Assembly (NCBI GenBank): GCA_026120035.1
Contig: JALRME010000023.1
Location: 124,001-188,000, forward strand
Length of the DNA stretch: 64,000 nt
Source of the DNA: Coleophoma eucalyptorum
Lineage: Eukaryota > Ascomycota > Leotiomycetes > Helotiales > Dermateaceae
Direction: 5' to 3'
Below the pieces are notes generated by a model. It saw only the letters and a program-made list of their open reading frames with translations. It did no database searches and was not told the DNA's origin. A program made the position numbers and the translations under genes. Positions 31,770 to 43,985 of this stretch are shown here, in pieces. Numbering within the stretch: the stretch's first letter is position 1; every line of letters begins with the position of its first letter.

Positions 31770-32920
31770 ATGGTGCTTAGTACCTTCAACGAGACATTGG
31801 TGAGTATATTGCCCTATAATAGTGAGCAAGAGCTTACAACCTAGGGCTGGAATCTCTTCCTCTTGCTTCTAGCCCTGTTCATAGTCGCTGTGCGACTCTG
31901 GGTCCGAGTTACTAGGATATCAGATAGATTTACCATATCTGATTATTTTGTTATCCTGGCATGGTTATTCTTGCTTGGGTTCTTTATTTCTACGACCCTG
32001 GCCAGTCGCCTAGGAGCATTGGACTATTATGCTGAAGATGCAGTATATACAGTTCCTCTACAGAAGGTTAGCTCCTTGGTATAGGCATTAATGCAATGCA
32101 GTTCCGGAGAGGTGATATAATATTTGCTAACAATTCATCTTCTCATAGGCTTTGTACGCCTGCTGCATTTTCTATGACGTAGGCCTGTACATGCCTAAAG
32201 CAAGTCTTCTTGCCTTTTATTATACCATCATTCACGAAGTATTTCGAAAGCAAAGAATCGCTCTTCATATCATAACTGTCTATACTATCTGCGGGTTTAT
32301 AGCCTGCTTATGTGTAGACTTGTTCTACTGTTGGCCGATGTCACAAGAATGGTATGATTGTTTTCCTAGGTCCTGGTAGGTACTACGTGATATTAAATGT
32401 ACGTAGGTCACTTGATCCAGTCTGTTCAACGTGGACGTCCGACGTTACATATCGAGTTAATTTTGCGCTTAACATATCATGCGACGTCTTGGGTATGTTA
32501 CTTGAACTCTGCCCCGCTTACATGACCGATCTGACAGCAGCAGTCTTTTGTCTTCCATTCTCACTACTTCAACATCTAAATGTTAGCCGTCAGCAGAAAT
32601 TCGGCTTGGTTGCAACATTTCTGCTAGGCGTAGTAACTATGGTTACTGGAATACTCCGCTACGAATGGGTTGGAATTGATTATAACTTTTCCCCGAGTAG
32701 TAAGAAACCAATTCTAGCACTACGTCTGCTCATCCCTGCTAATATCAAGTGATTAGTCCTCTGGTGCTCTGGGGAGACGTGCGCCTCTATTGTTGTTGTT
32801 AGCCTCCCACCTCTCAAAAGTCTTCTCAAAGGCTCAAGAAAGTCAAGTTCATCTTCGGGCCGCCAACTTGTACAAATTCCCAAAGGCCTCTCAGATGTTG
32901 GAACAATCTCTACTGTATAG
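31770..32920 (+). CDS. Fungal rhodopsin-fold (PTH11-like) integral membrane protein
   Basis: Six exons (31770-31799, 31845-32066, 32149-32351, 32407-32492, 32538-32696, 32757-32920) encode about 287 residues with seven hydrophobic segments. Features in order: a 10-residue first exon (MVLSTFNETL), helix 1 with VAVRLWVRV, the conserved SDYFVILAW, and GLYMPKASLLAFYY (helix 3). Then come CWPMSQEWSLDPVCSTWTSD (extracellular Cys pair), NISCDVLAAVFCLPF (helix 5) and GLVATFLLGVVTMVTGILRY (helix 6). The last exon is CSGETCASIVVVSLPPLKSLL (helix 7). Without the fifth intron the protein would stop early and lose helix 7, so the spliced form is preferred. It is a candidate surface sensor; ligand unknown. 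It shares fold but not close sequence with the protein at 20 kb. Confidence 0.8.
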
Positions 32921-33667
32921 TGGTTGGGATTTGAAGTGAAGTTTGATATTCTAAAGGATATGAAAGCCAGTATGATAGCATGATTAGTCTAAATGAACTT
33001 TTTCAAAGATTGGAAGTCAGGATTCTGTGTGAAGCAAGCGATAGGTAGCTAGCTATCTTGATCCGAAATAGACCTATTTAGGATAACTGGTATTTGTCTG
33101 CTAAACAAACTTGGCATTAAGATCCAGATGAAATGCTCTTAAAAATGAAGCCCAAGGGTAGATAAAAGCTAACTATGCTAGTAAACTTGAGTAAGTGACT
33201 TTGTTTCACGGGTATTTTTGAACCTAGGCTGTCGGCTGGGTATACCGCAAGGCACATATGATAAATGCTTGTATTCATTCCTTGTAGGGCTGGTGGGGAT
33301 CATTTGGCGAAGAAATCTAGCAATCTAATGGCTAATGTGGAGTTTTCTCATGGCCCTGCTAGTCGTGCTTTATCTTGAGGATTTCGATACAAAATATAAA
33401 TTGAAAGGTGCAGCCAGGCATAGCTAGGTTTGTGACGTTGATGGATACAGAGGCAGCTAGTTAAAATTACTATTTTCGTCGGGAAAGAGAGCCCCCGCCT
33501 TCGTGGTCACTGGAAAATCCGTGATTAAGTACCCTATACCTACTTTATTCTTTTCTTATTATTCGTTTGGTTATACAAAAAGCTAGATATACAGAATCCC
33601 TTAGGGCTTAGATCTTAACGGTACAGCAATTTCATACACGGCTCTTTTCATTCTACCTCGCAAGAAA
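32921..33667. other. Intergenic region between convergent genes
   Basis: About 750 bp, AT-rich, between the rhodopsin-fold and MFS 3' ends. Nothing recognisable. Confidence 0.5.
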
Positions 33668-35906
33668 CTATACTGTCTCGTTGGCCGGTTCAGGTTTCTT
33701 TTCCTTCATATTCTTCGTGATACCCATGCCCCACGCAGTCAAGGAGGCGAATGCAACTGTAGCAGTACCAAGATACTGTTTTATAGTTAGCGGTCCGTAT
33801 ACACGATAAAATGATCCGGCTGAATTAGCCTAAGAACTCAAACTTACAAAGGTGTTTCTAATGGCTTGGTTATAAGCAAGCAATACCTCGGGTAACTGGC
33901 TGCTAGGTACTACATCCCGGACTCCAGTAGCACCAGCATCGAGAATCAAGGTTGCATTAACACCCGGCGCAAATTCCGCGAGGGCGGGAGTCAGCGACGC
34001 TGTGAAGTCGGTCTCTGAAAGAGCTAAGATGATTGCACCACCGAAGAATTGGGCAAAGAGAACCATGGAAGATCCTACTGAGATCATAGATGGATGAAGT
34101 GATTTCTGGATGGCGTTAACCGGTTGCTGCAATGCCATGCCACGCCCAAAGCCCGTCAGAATTTGGTAGCCGATATACGCCCCCTTTGAAGTAGATGGTG
34201 TGAATGTGCTTGAAAGGCCACTGCCTATGGCAGCAATACCATTGCCCACTATTGCGAAAATCGCGGGGTTGCCTATCTTGCCAACTAGAGAGGAACGGGC
34301 AGATTAGCTAATTATGTCCAAGGCCAGTTGCAAGAATGCAACTTCAAACACCTATGACTAACCTAATGCTCCCGAGACGACAGTCATCGTCACCAAGGGT
34401 CCAGCGGTGGCCAGAAAATACGAGCCACTTAGAATTGGACTCGCGCCCTTGATAGTCTGAAACCACACTGGCAAGTAGTAGGCGAAGGCCTGGATGGACC
34501 CAAACTGTGTTACCATGGTCAGGCAGCTCGAATAAACGATTCGCTGGCGCAAGATACCCAGTGGTATCATGGCAGTCTCTCCCCGATGCTTCTCCCACGC
34601 GATAAAGACTACAGCCGAAGCTGCAAACCCCACGAAAAGGCCGATAATGATGGAAGAGCTCCATGCATACTTCGTTCCTCCCCACTCAAGCGCCATCAGA
34701 ACCATGATACAAGTCGGCGCAAAGAGCACGAAGCCCACTGGGTCGAGACGGTTGATTGCTTCTTTTAGTGAGGGTCTTTGCTGGACTTTCGACCGACTAT
34801 CGGGAATACGAACAAAAGCAATCGCCGCTAACGCAACAGCTCCAGCGGGGAGGTTGATAAAGAAGCCTAGATTTCATCCTTTATTTAGTGGTGAAGGATT
34901 TAAGTAAGGTTACAAGGCGCTTACACCATCTCCACGTAGCCTTCTCAGTGAGTAACCCACCAAAAATTGGCCCGAGGACTGTTCCCACCATGGAAAATCC
35001 ATATACCATGGACATAGTCTCTAATGGAACCATTACTCATCAGCATCAATCCGGTGTCTCTGCAATAGTTTTGAACCCAACCAAAGCAAGGAGCGGCTTA
35101 CGTGCGCGTTTGTCGAGTGGTGTCGCCGATGCAACGATTGTCAACGCTCCAATGAACAGTCCAGAGCCCCCAATTCCAGCCACCGCGCGTCCGATGATAA
35201 GAGCCATTGAAGAAGGGGCCACGCCGCAGACAAGAGAGCCGACCTCGAATATGGCAACAAATATAAAAAACGCAGTCTGCGGGAATATTACAGTCAGCCA
35301 AGTTCGCTTCAAACACCTCAGGAGTGAAGAAGAGGTACTAAGTACCATACCTTTGAATTATAAAACTGGTAGATTTTACCAATCAAAAGGGAACAAGAAC
35401 ATCTGTTCAAGCGAGGCAGAATGTTAGCAAGGCAGTTCACAGTTTGCAGTTTGAGTTACAGTCGAGTCGTGTTTAATGGGGTATACTGACAAGGTGATGA
35501 GGTATGCACTTCCATACCAACCAATATCGGAGGTCGAGTGGAAATGGGTGGTGATGACTGGGACGGCCTTTTCACAATAAAGTTAGTAAAGTCAGTGATC
35601 CTTCGAACTCACTCAATCCGATCGGCAAACAATGTTGAGACTCACAGTTACTATAATCGTGACATCAAGGCTGTAAAGAAATCCGGCCAAGGAGATGGCG
35701 GCAATCACAGTGTAGAGGCGGAGTCCGCTCAGATGTTCTGGGGTGTGGGACGGAAGCAGATCTGTTGCATTCTTTTCAACTGCAGCTGCATCTGCTTCGG
35801 CTGAATCGTCTTGTGTCGAGTTCAATGTTGGGCTTTGACTTCCCCCGGTCGCCCCTACTTTTTCATCGTCGAGAGAGCTCGTGTAGGTCTCTTTGGGGGT
35901 TTCCAT
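33668..35906 (-). CDS. MFS multidrug/efflux transporter (14-TM DHA type)
   Basis: Eight exons in minus-strand order: 35906-35646, 35567-35491, 35402-35351, 35276-35102, 35035-34925, 34866-34363, 34284-33848 and 33775-33668. They encode about 574 residues; all introns are GT-AG. A hydrophilic N-terminus precedes about 14 helices. Landmarks are [13 protein letters not shown] (motif D1-like), [54 protein letters not shown] (motif C and the WRW-FxINLP signature) and [18 protein letters not shown]. This is the toxin-efflux-pump subfamily of secondary-metabolite clusters. The promoter (35907-36488) carries two copies of the palindrome also found upstream of the adjacent Zn2Cys6 gene, suggesting control by that factor. 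Confidence 0.9.
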
Positions 35907-36049
35907 TTTACAGACACGGGCAATGCAAACAAGACGGCACAGTGATTAATGGGAAGAAAAGATAAATCACCTTGTCTCAATTCCATGTTGGATGAATTTG
36001 ACCTATATGTTTCTTTCTCTCAACCCCCCTGGTGATAAGCAATAAGCGA

Positions 36050-36060
36050 CTCCGACGGAG
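36050..36060. promoter_or_regulatory. CTCCG-A-CGGAG palindrome (pump promoter, proximal)
   Basis: Perfect everted repeat with 1-bp spacer, about 145 bp upstream of the MFS start. On the opposite strand it reads TCTCCGTCGGAGTC, identical over 14 bases to the site at 36284-36297. Confidence 0.55.
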
Positions 36061-36284
36061 ACGGTCTGGCGGTTGAAATCATAAGCCCGACCGGACTGCT
36101 GTCCCCTGAGCTTTGGAATCGGGGTTGCTCCGGCCCGCGTCCAGGTTCCATTATAAAATGCTGTTCCTTCAGGACACTTCGGACTCTTCAGGACTAATCT
36201 CCTCAGCGATTATCCTCGAGGGTTAATCTTTTAGGTTTGAACACTGTCATTCCCTATCTAAAGTGCGAGAGCCGACATGTTTCT

Positions 36285-36295
36285 CTCCGTCGGAG
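36285..36295. promoter_or_regulatory. CTCCG-T-CGGAG palindrome (pump promoter, distal)
   Basis: Second perfect copy of the palindrome, about 380 bp upstream of the MFS start and about 200 bp beyond the 3' end of the Zn2Cys6 gene. Confidence 0.55.
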
Positions 36296-36488
36296 TCAAC
36301 AACGTATACGTACATATCGTCGCTGAAATTAGCGAGCTCGTCATCCTCAGCTGATTCAATATGTGCAACAGGTCAGTCTCTCGCGTCCAGCCTTATATTA
36401 TACAAAATCGATCAGATTATATACAGAAGGATTTCAATATTCCTTCAAAACATAGCGTTCTATCGTACTGTCGCCTAGATTTTTCTCG

Positions 36489-38611
36489 CTATCCAAACGT
36501 GGTGCCAGCAGGCAATGTCTGCCAAAACGCGTCATCCAAAAGGTCGAAGGTATTCACATTAAACAGAGTAGCCATGTATTCATCCCCCGTCAGATCCATT
36601 GATTGAGGTAAAACCCGATCCTTCTCGCGAGCCACTAGCCCATCGAACTGGACCCCCGCCAGCTTTATTTTCTGACTCAACTGGAGCCATGGCTGCTTGC
36701 TGGAACCCACTTTATCATATCGAGAACTAGCGTCTTCCAGAATGGAGATCAGCCGATTAATTAGGGTCGGAAGATCCATTTCCATCTGCACATGGCTCAC
36801 ATCCCAATCTTCAGCATGAAATAGGGTCAGCTTGGATAATGTTGTCATAGCCACGGATATATGTGCCGTATTCACCGCAGAGAAAAGTAGGACGGGTGTA
36901 GAGTCAAAGGATAAGATGTTTTTAAGGAGATTCTGGCACGCTGACAAGCATAGCAAAAGAAGGTCTGCCCTCTGCAGTGTTGGTGCATGAACTATTGTTG
37001 TAGGTGGCATTGAAAAGCCCAAGTCGAAGAGTTTTGTCTCCACGGCATGATAGTGCACAAGCATCAGGGCTAGAAATCAATAAGTTCGTCTTTCACTAAT
37101 AAATGAATGATGTCGCGCTGCAACTCACTATCTTGTTGGAGGTTCGCCGGCAGCTCGGCCATAAACTTCTGTAATTCGGACATCAACACTTTGATATGGA
37201 TGGTAACTGAAGACTTCCGAACAGACGGATCCAAATGAAGGTTATTAATGCTAACACTTCGCACCGTTTCTGAGATTCGCTGTAATCCTACAAGATGGGC
37301 GAGATAAATATCGCCATCGCTATCTGGAGCTTTTAGGATATCCTCGTAGCATTGCTGAAGGCATGGAGTCCAGTATAATGGGTTCAGCATAGTAAACTTG
37401 AATGAAATCTAAATATGGTTAGCACATGATTCGTCTTTGAGTATCTTAGGAACCACATACGAATGAGAAGAGATAGAAACATCCAAGGGCCGCTCTTTTT
37501 TCTTCTTTGGACAGCTCACCACCCCAACGGAGCCAAGATAGGTTACAGACAAGGATGCGCTTCATCTCAAGGAGAAACTGCTCATGAGTCTCCAAACTCC
37601 GTGGACCCGAGAACAAATTCAAGTCAACCGCCAGCGAGAAGATCAGCCCTAGAAGGGTGTTCAGCTGTGCTCGCTCATACAATAAGCCATTGAACCTAGA
37701 GGAGCATCAGTCTACCACAAACCTGAAAAGATTTGAGAAAAGAGGCGCACCACGAGATATATACCAACAACCCTTGAAGCAAGTCCAGATTCTTCTCCCC
37801 GGCAACAAAGAGGTGTTCCATGATGTACCGCATAAAGTCTTGGCCCAGTAAGGATTGGTGCACAGAATCGTGATACGAAGCTGCAGTTAGAATGGCACGA
37901 TAGAGGCAGGGTCGGTCAGTTGAGAGAGTCCGAGACGAGATCTCCGGTGGAATGAAACAAAACGGCACTTGACGGGCCAAGTCGCGGTGGAAAATCCCCA
38001 ATAGCTTGTCCGGGTCGCCAGTGATGAGTCTTCCATCGGCGGGTGTGAACGATGTCGAGTCAAATCCATAGCCACCCGGTGAGCGGGGTGGGTTCGGTGC
38101 GATCGATGATGCTGCATGATACGATGGGGCCGACTCGGGAGACTGTGAGATGGCATGGGGTATAGTTGCCGAAGCCGAACCATCTGATGAGGCGGTGGCG
38201 TCTGCAGATATAACATCTATCCTGTCCGGCCCTATGGATGTCTGCCGTGACGGCTCAAGCAGAGAGGCGAGGCCCTCGAGTCTTCGCTCCAATCGAGCAA
38301 TCTGGCCCGCTTGATCTCTTGATCTGGTATGCACAACTTAGTACAGTACAGACAGCCCGTGCATACCAGGCGACGACATGCTTACGCTGGCTTTGCAGCT
38401 TTTCGCCATTTGGGATTCGGCAGCTGCATAATACAGTCCTTGGCCAACCGCTTGCACCTACACACATATACTTCAGCGCTGAACTTTATGATCATCATCG
38501 CCATCAAGGAATGGATGGGCAGCTGTACCTCTCGCATTTCCCGTCTGTGTGGCCATAGCATTTGGCTTTCGCCTTGACACAGTTCTGACAGGCATGGGCA
38601 CGGGGATTCAT
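36489..38611 (-). CDS. Zn2Cys6 transcription factor, likely regulator of the adjacent MFS pump
   Basis: Six exons in minus-strand order: 38611-38529, 38457-38386, 38323-37751, 37695-37461, 37408-37129 and 37069-36489. They encode about 607 residues. Splicing the first intron assembles the zinc cluster C8-x2-C11-x6-C18-x7-C26-x2-C29-x6-C36 (CQNCVKAKAKC, CERCKRLAKDC). A coiled-coil-like stretch (QIARLERRLEGLASLL) follows after the second intron. The rest is the fungal-specific regulatory domain (HRDLARQVPFCFIPP, PCLYRAILTAASYHD, ALMLVHYHAVETKLF). The last junction removes a stop that would otherwise truncate it. Its own promoter has three copies of the CCG-N-CGG site seen before the pump gene, indicating autoregulation and pump control (inference). 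The frame is intact. Confidence 0.88.
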
Positions 38612-38689
38612 GGCTCAAGTCCCGCTCAAGTCCAATGGCGTCGAGGGTGGAATGTACGGAGCCAGAGGGGAGGGCTGCCATATAAGAGA

Positions 38690-38762
38690 TCCGACGGAGA
38701 GACTGGGTGAGACTGGTTAATCCGACTCCGACGGCCGGAGGATGCTCTCCGTTTCCGTCGGA
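38690..38762. promoter_or_regulatory. Three CCG-N-CGG sites in the Zn2Cys6 gene's own promoter
   Basis: Sites TCCGACGGAGA (38690-38700), GACTCCGACGG (38725-38734 region) and TTCCGTCGGA (38753-38762) lie 80-150 bp upstream of the start at 38611. Each matches most of the extended motif TCTCCGTCGGAGTC found twice before the MFS gene. Confidence 0.55.
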
Positions 38763-39417
38763 TAATTGTATTACCGCCACGCTTGCTTTCTCCTGTATGT
38801 TTCTCGACCCTATGCAGTTAGACAGTATAAAGCTCTCGTACGAACCAACTCCTCTAGACCAGCAGAATCAAACCTTTATTCATGTACCTTACACTTAACC
38901 AAATTACTTGGGTACACTTCCGTGGCTAGCAACGCCATTAAAATCGCTTCCATTGCACTTATAACATGCTTATACCTAGCTTATAATCAAGCAAAGGAGA
39001 TACTTGCTAATTGCTTGCATGGAACTAGCATCGCCACAGTAAGAGGATTATCAGCAATCTTGGGAGAGACTCCACAATGACGGCGGCAGATCTCCAGTCC
39101 GCTTACTCGATGTGCATTCGAAGGGTGGGAGAGCCGACGCCGCGAATTACGAGGGAGTGAGATCACGTAAACGAACCTGGTGCCCAAGCACTAGCCAGCT
39201 GTACTCCTATCTGGGGTTGATCACTGTAAGATGCCATCTCAGGGGATATATTTTGCCACCACCTAATTCACTTCTGTCATAACAGATACACTAGCAGATT
39301 AAGGACTTGAAGATATGTAATTGGACGCCTTCCGCAATTTATGTACAAGTAGAAGTAGAAGTGAAAACCTAGAGAGCATCAACACTGTACCAGCACAGGT
39401 GAAGAACATCTATCCCT
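38763..39417. other. Intergenic region
   Basis: About 650 bp between the Zn2Cys6 promoter and the 3' end of the GMC gene. No gene or repeat recognised, and no further CCG-N-CGG palindrome. Confidence 0.5.
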
Positions 39418-41331
39418 CTATAATTTCAAGATTCTTGCAACGGCCATCTCGGCGATGATCTCGTACAGGAATGCTGGGTTGGAGCTGGTAGGAGCGGGAC
39501 TGAGCGAGCCGTCAATAACAAACAGGTTGTCTGTTCCGTAGACCTTGGCGTTGACATCGGTGCAGCCAGTGCCGTTCTTGGTGCCATCTGTGGTACCAAT
39601 TGTGCAGGAACCTCCCCAGTCTATCGTTGGAACAGCAATGTTAGCAGAATTCTAATCAACGGGGGAGAGGGCAAGCATAAGAGACCGGAAGAGAGGTTGA
39701 CTTACGGTTGTTGGATTTCTTGGCATTGACACTGAGCCACTGCTTGTAGTCATCAAGGGCGGTAAGACCAGTTGGGCTGGTCACATTCAAACCTGGGTAG
39801 GCTTTGGATCCTGCAACAAACTTTTGGAGAGCTGTGGCGTAGTGTAGGACATCCAGAGGGTTGGTCAACCATGGGCCGACACCGTCAGCGAATGTGAGGT
39901 TACCATCGGAGCCCAGACCAATGCGACCACGGCTGAGAAGGCCTTCGTTCAGGTTGAATTGGCAGTTGAAGGTTCCGTTGACAGAGGTAGGGTTGGAGCA
40001 GATGGTTTGAGCCGTCATCTCCGTGGAGCTATTCTTGTCATCTGTGGTAATCCAGCCGACTAGTTGACGTCCAGTATTGGTAAGAGGGCCGCTATGGTTG
40101 TAGAAGAGCATGTCGGCGTCGTGCTTGGAAACATTCACCCCCGTGAGTGTTCCAGCCAAAGAGTATGCTGGAAGAGCATTGGTGTCGTTGTAGGTGAATG
40201 CGACGTTGGTTTGAGGGTTGTCATGAAGGTTACCACCAACAGCATTGTTGATAATCCATTCATCTTTGGTGTACGAAGTGTAGTTAATGGCAGCAGCTGT
40301 TTTGAGATGCTCCTCTGGTCCAATACCAGAGGCAAAGAGCAAAGCCACAGTGTTCCACACACCAGCAGAGAGCACAACGGATTTGGCAGTAACGACAGTG
40401 CCATTGACTTGTACACCAGTAATCTTTGATCCAGTTCTCACGACAGACTCGACAGGGCTGTACATCTTGAGAGTAAAGTTGGGCAACTTCTTTGCATCTT
40501 GCAAGTAACCGACAAGGGGGCCTCCACGAAGACCGTCTGCGGAGGCGTATACATCTCGACCGAAGGTGTTATACTTGGAGTTGACTGACTGGGTGGTGTT
40601 GACCTCGCTCAAGCCAATAGTTTTCATTACGGATCCCATGAGGCCATAGACTTGGGCGTTGTAGAACTATTATCTCTTTAGTATCGGTTATATTCCCTCG
40701 GCATGCCACCCATCGAGTTTCGTACCTTTTCGTCTGCAGACCAGTATGGTGTTTGTGGAACTCTGGCCACAACCCTATTGATTGCGGGCTGGAAGTCCGC
40801 AGAAGTCCATCCCTCGAAGCCAAAAGCAGCATCAAGGTAATGCGCAGGAGGCCAGAATTGTTGCACAGCGTTGACAGAAGTACCACCTCCGAGCATGCAA
40901 GCTGCCAGCAGGTTGTCCGGAAGGTTGGTACAGTAATATGAAGAGGCATTAATCGAGCCTGGGTAGTTGAATCCGTAAAAGGCCATGGCATCGTGTCTGG
41001 TGAGGTCGCCGTTAGGATAGGCTTCCTGAGCCCATTCTGGGATCTCCCGATTTCCATCGCGGTATAACATTGGTCCTCCTTTTTCTAGAAGAAGCGTCTT
41101 CTTTCCAGATTCGGCAAACTTGGTTGCGGCAACCAAACCACCGGCACCGCCACCAACAACAATAACATCACTATTCTGAGTTAAATCATATGCGTTCGAG
41201 TGCGTTAGGAGGTAAAGCACTCACTATTCACAGGTAGGAGTGTGCTGTGCAGAAGCGAGTGTACTGAAGTTGGATGCAAGGAAAGCAAGGACTGGTGCCA
41301 GCAAGGACAAGTTTTTGGAGAGAACTGCCAT
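39418..41331 (-). CDS. Secreted GMC-family FAD oxidoreductase (cellobiose-dehydrogenase flavin-domain-like)
   Basis: Exons 41331-41225, 41170-40726, 40666-39706 and 39620-39418 give about 571 residues. A signal peptide (MAVLSKNLSLLAPVLAFLA, cleavage near residue 29) precedes the FAD motif YDVIVVGGGAGG, assembled across the first intron. Further motifs are LLEKGGPML, GGGTSVNA, the second GMC signature region, and the C-terminal NHWGGSC with its catalytic His. The FAD/C-terminal block VIDGSLSPAPTSSNPAFL ends the fold. There is no haem cytochrome or cellulose-binding module, unlike full cellobiose dehydrogenases. It likely oxidises an alcohol or sugar outside the cell, producing H2O2 or reducing quinones. 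It lies in the same orientation as the regulator and pump, but its promoter lacks their palindrome. Confidence 0.9.
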
Positions 41332-42470
41332 GATTGGCCAATGTGAGCTATCGACTTAAAGAGTGTGTGTGAGAGGACTACTGGTCGAAGAGAAACGGCA
41401 CTAGGAGAATGGAAGACGGAGGTTATATACAATTCGTAAACGACAGCAGGACAGTATGGTTGTGCCGGCTTCTTGATTGGGAGGACCCACAGTGGACGAT
41501 CAACTTCTAGATTTACGTAGTTATTGATCGGAAGGCAACAGCTCAGTCTGATTAGTTGACTGCAGAGCGAGATATCCAAGGGTCAGAAGAAAAATACATT
41601 GTGCGTGGTGCTGCCAGGTATTTTTCCTGTCAGGACCATGACATCGGATATACATTGTGACGATAGATCCGCATTACCTTGTCATCTTAAGAATGAATTT
41701 GAAACATCTTCCTTCCACTGTGTTGAGTCTTCTGTCTAGAGCATGCAATGTGCTCGAGCAATCGCTGACAGTATTCATCCTTACAGTGAAAATGCAAGCC
41801 AAGCTAGGCTCCTTCCAAAATGGATGGAGAAATTGGGATACCCGTAGAGTCAGGATTATCTGCTAGTGCTTTGGAAAGCATTACAAACATTTGTAAGCTC
41901 TGGCGAATAGCCAGGTTGCAACGGTTCGCCTCTATAATCTTTGGAATAAGGTTACATTTAAAGTAGAAACAAAAGCATCCCCCCTAGTGCCGATCTAGGG
42001 AAAGCCAAGCCTCTAAAACGAAAAAGGAAGGTGATTGAAGCGTTAATATAAGTATTGTCTTCGGTACCTATGATGTTACTGCTTTTGAATCCTTAGACAA
42101 GTTTAAACCGCTAAGCGACCCGCCCCGCTAAAATCAACAGTGCCGGGCATGAAGGGAGCGAGCTGCCCCGCTAGAAAGATGAGTGCTGGATAGGAAGGAA
42201 GTACGCTACTCCTGGATTAGTCATATAATAATAGATCCTTTAATTTCGTTAATTGTTATGGTTATGACCTGGACCTGGACCTTAACATTCTACCCCCGTT
42301 ATTTCCCCGGCGTTATAGTTGCGCCAGTATCAGTGGTCAGATTGGCTCGTTTAGCGCTGGATTTACGAAAGGTCAATCCAGGGGTCCCATACCTTACCAG
42401 TAAATCTCATCACAGGTAGAGAGCTACATGTAGGACTTGCCTTATCTTATATAAAGCCTTCCTCTTACGG

Positions 42471-42788
42471 ATTCAAGTAGAACAATATTGTCTCTGGTGT
42501 GGATATATAGCCTCTGTTATACGGGTGATTTTTAGCTTGCGTGCACGTCCAGTCCATCGATGTAACTCAATCTCGTTATGGTTTCTCCGTACTAACTGTG
42601 GGACTATTGCACTGCATGTGCCGCTGAAAATCGCAGGTGATATTATACCCCAACAAGTGACCTCCTATTGTATTTCGATCGCTCAAGAATTGTGTAGGGA
42701 AAACGGGCAAGCCTTAAACAATTTTGTTGCCTTGGTACTGATTAATTATTTTGACCCAACAATAAAACAAACGCTTAAAACATTTTAA
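42471..42788 (+). mobile_element. Possible LTR-retrotransposon gag/protease relic
   Basis: One open frame of about 105 codons begins with VEQYCLWCGYIASVIR, like a damaged retroviral zinc knuckle (C-x2-C-...). It continues with ALHVPLKIAGDIIP, the place where Gypsy elements carry the aspartic-protease start. No reverse transcriptase, integrase or LTR was found, and the DSG active site is absent. If real it is a small eroded remnant; chance similarity cannot be excluded. Confidence 0.25.
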
Positions 42789-43000
42789 TACCCCTAACCC
42801 CTTGCTTCTGATGAACCACTCGGATGAAAAGGGTAATACAGGTTGATACTATTTATCAAGCACTAACGGTGAGGTAGGTGCATCCGAATCTATGTGGGAC
42901 GAAAGATACGAGAAAGGAAGTCAGATCAACCGCGAACATTTCAGATTGACTGGTAGTATCTGTGCTGAAAATTTGTCTGTATTGACTATTCTTCCGGTTC

Positions 43001-43005
<5 letters not shown>

Positions 43006-43035
<30 letters not shown>
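43006..43035. repeat. (CT)15 microsatellite
   Basis: Thirty bases of uninterrupted CT dinucleotides in intergenic DNA. Confidence 0.95.
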
Positions 43036-43038
<3 letters not shown>

Positions 43039-43985
43039 CACTATTGCAAGAATCTATAAATGCTGCATCTCAGAGAGCTTTCTTGTCTCGGTTGAATCAG
43101 AACCCTTCGAATGGTGCGCAGGAGTAGTGAATCACTTGCTTAGTCTTTGATAGATATTCTTTGTCTGGGCAAACAAGGTGACAAAGAGTTCGATTTCAGG
43201 AGATAATATCCTTAGTTCCTTCATTTGAAGACACAACCTTTCTAACTGAGACTGGTCATTCACACTGGTTAGGTGTTGATTGGCATTGTTCCAGTATCTT
43301 TCAGCGAAGCTGATGCTAGCCTCGGTATTTAGAAGATAGTTAATGATTATGTATATAACAGTACGTCTTCAGATTCTCAACCTGTAAAATCGACAGGACT
43401 CAGCATTATTGATGATATACGTGTGCTTTAGGTTTAGCGAACGATACGAGATTAGAATTCAGCTTCTTGGCCTTGCTACCGCGCTTCTCCGCTTACCAAG
43501 TGTGAAATGCTCAGGGCTTACTGTATCTCAGTTGAACCTCATATGTGTAAAGTTAATTAAAAAGGCGGGAGGACACCTGACCCGCCCACAGAAGCTATGA
43601 ACCACCAACAAAGAGTCCGAAACTATTCCAATCAAATTAAAACATTAGTTGAAACCACGCTGAGCATTTTTTTTACTTTGATCAATTTTAAGAGGGGGGA
43701 GTATCGGGTCGTTCAATTATGTACACCGCCGCAAATGTTCATAAGCTGTATTCAATCAAGTCTAGCCTATACGTGTTAGATATAGTCTATCGGCACGACC
43801 ACGCTTCTTTGCACTAAATTTTCACTCAGCCTTACATTATCTTATACGCCTTAAAGTATCGGAATAAAGTACTCATCTGATATGTTTTGTTTGCACTCCA
43901 GCCGTCAGTCAAGAGCTTTTCAACTTCAAAAAATACACTCTAAACTCTATTTATTTTGTGCAACATGAAGTATGGTATGACTTTC

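Noticed and set aside
32697..32756. Early stop at 32752 truncating the second rhodopsin-fold protein
   Set aside because: A 60-bp intron with a CTAAT branch removes it and adds a clear seventh helix.
38382..38780. 132-residue minus-strand frame upstream of the Zn2Cys6 gene
   Set aside because: It is a shadow of the real first two exons read without the introns in another frame.
43006..43035. CT tract as a functional promoter element
   Set aside because: No gene starts nearby; a plain microsatellite is enough explanation.
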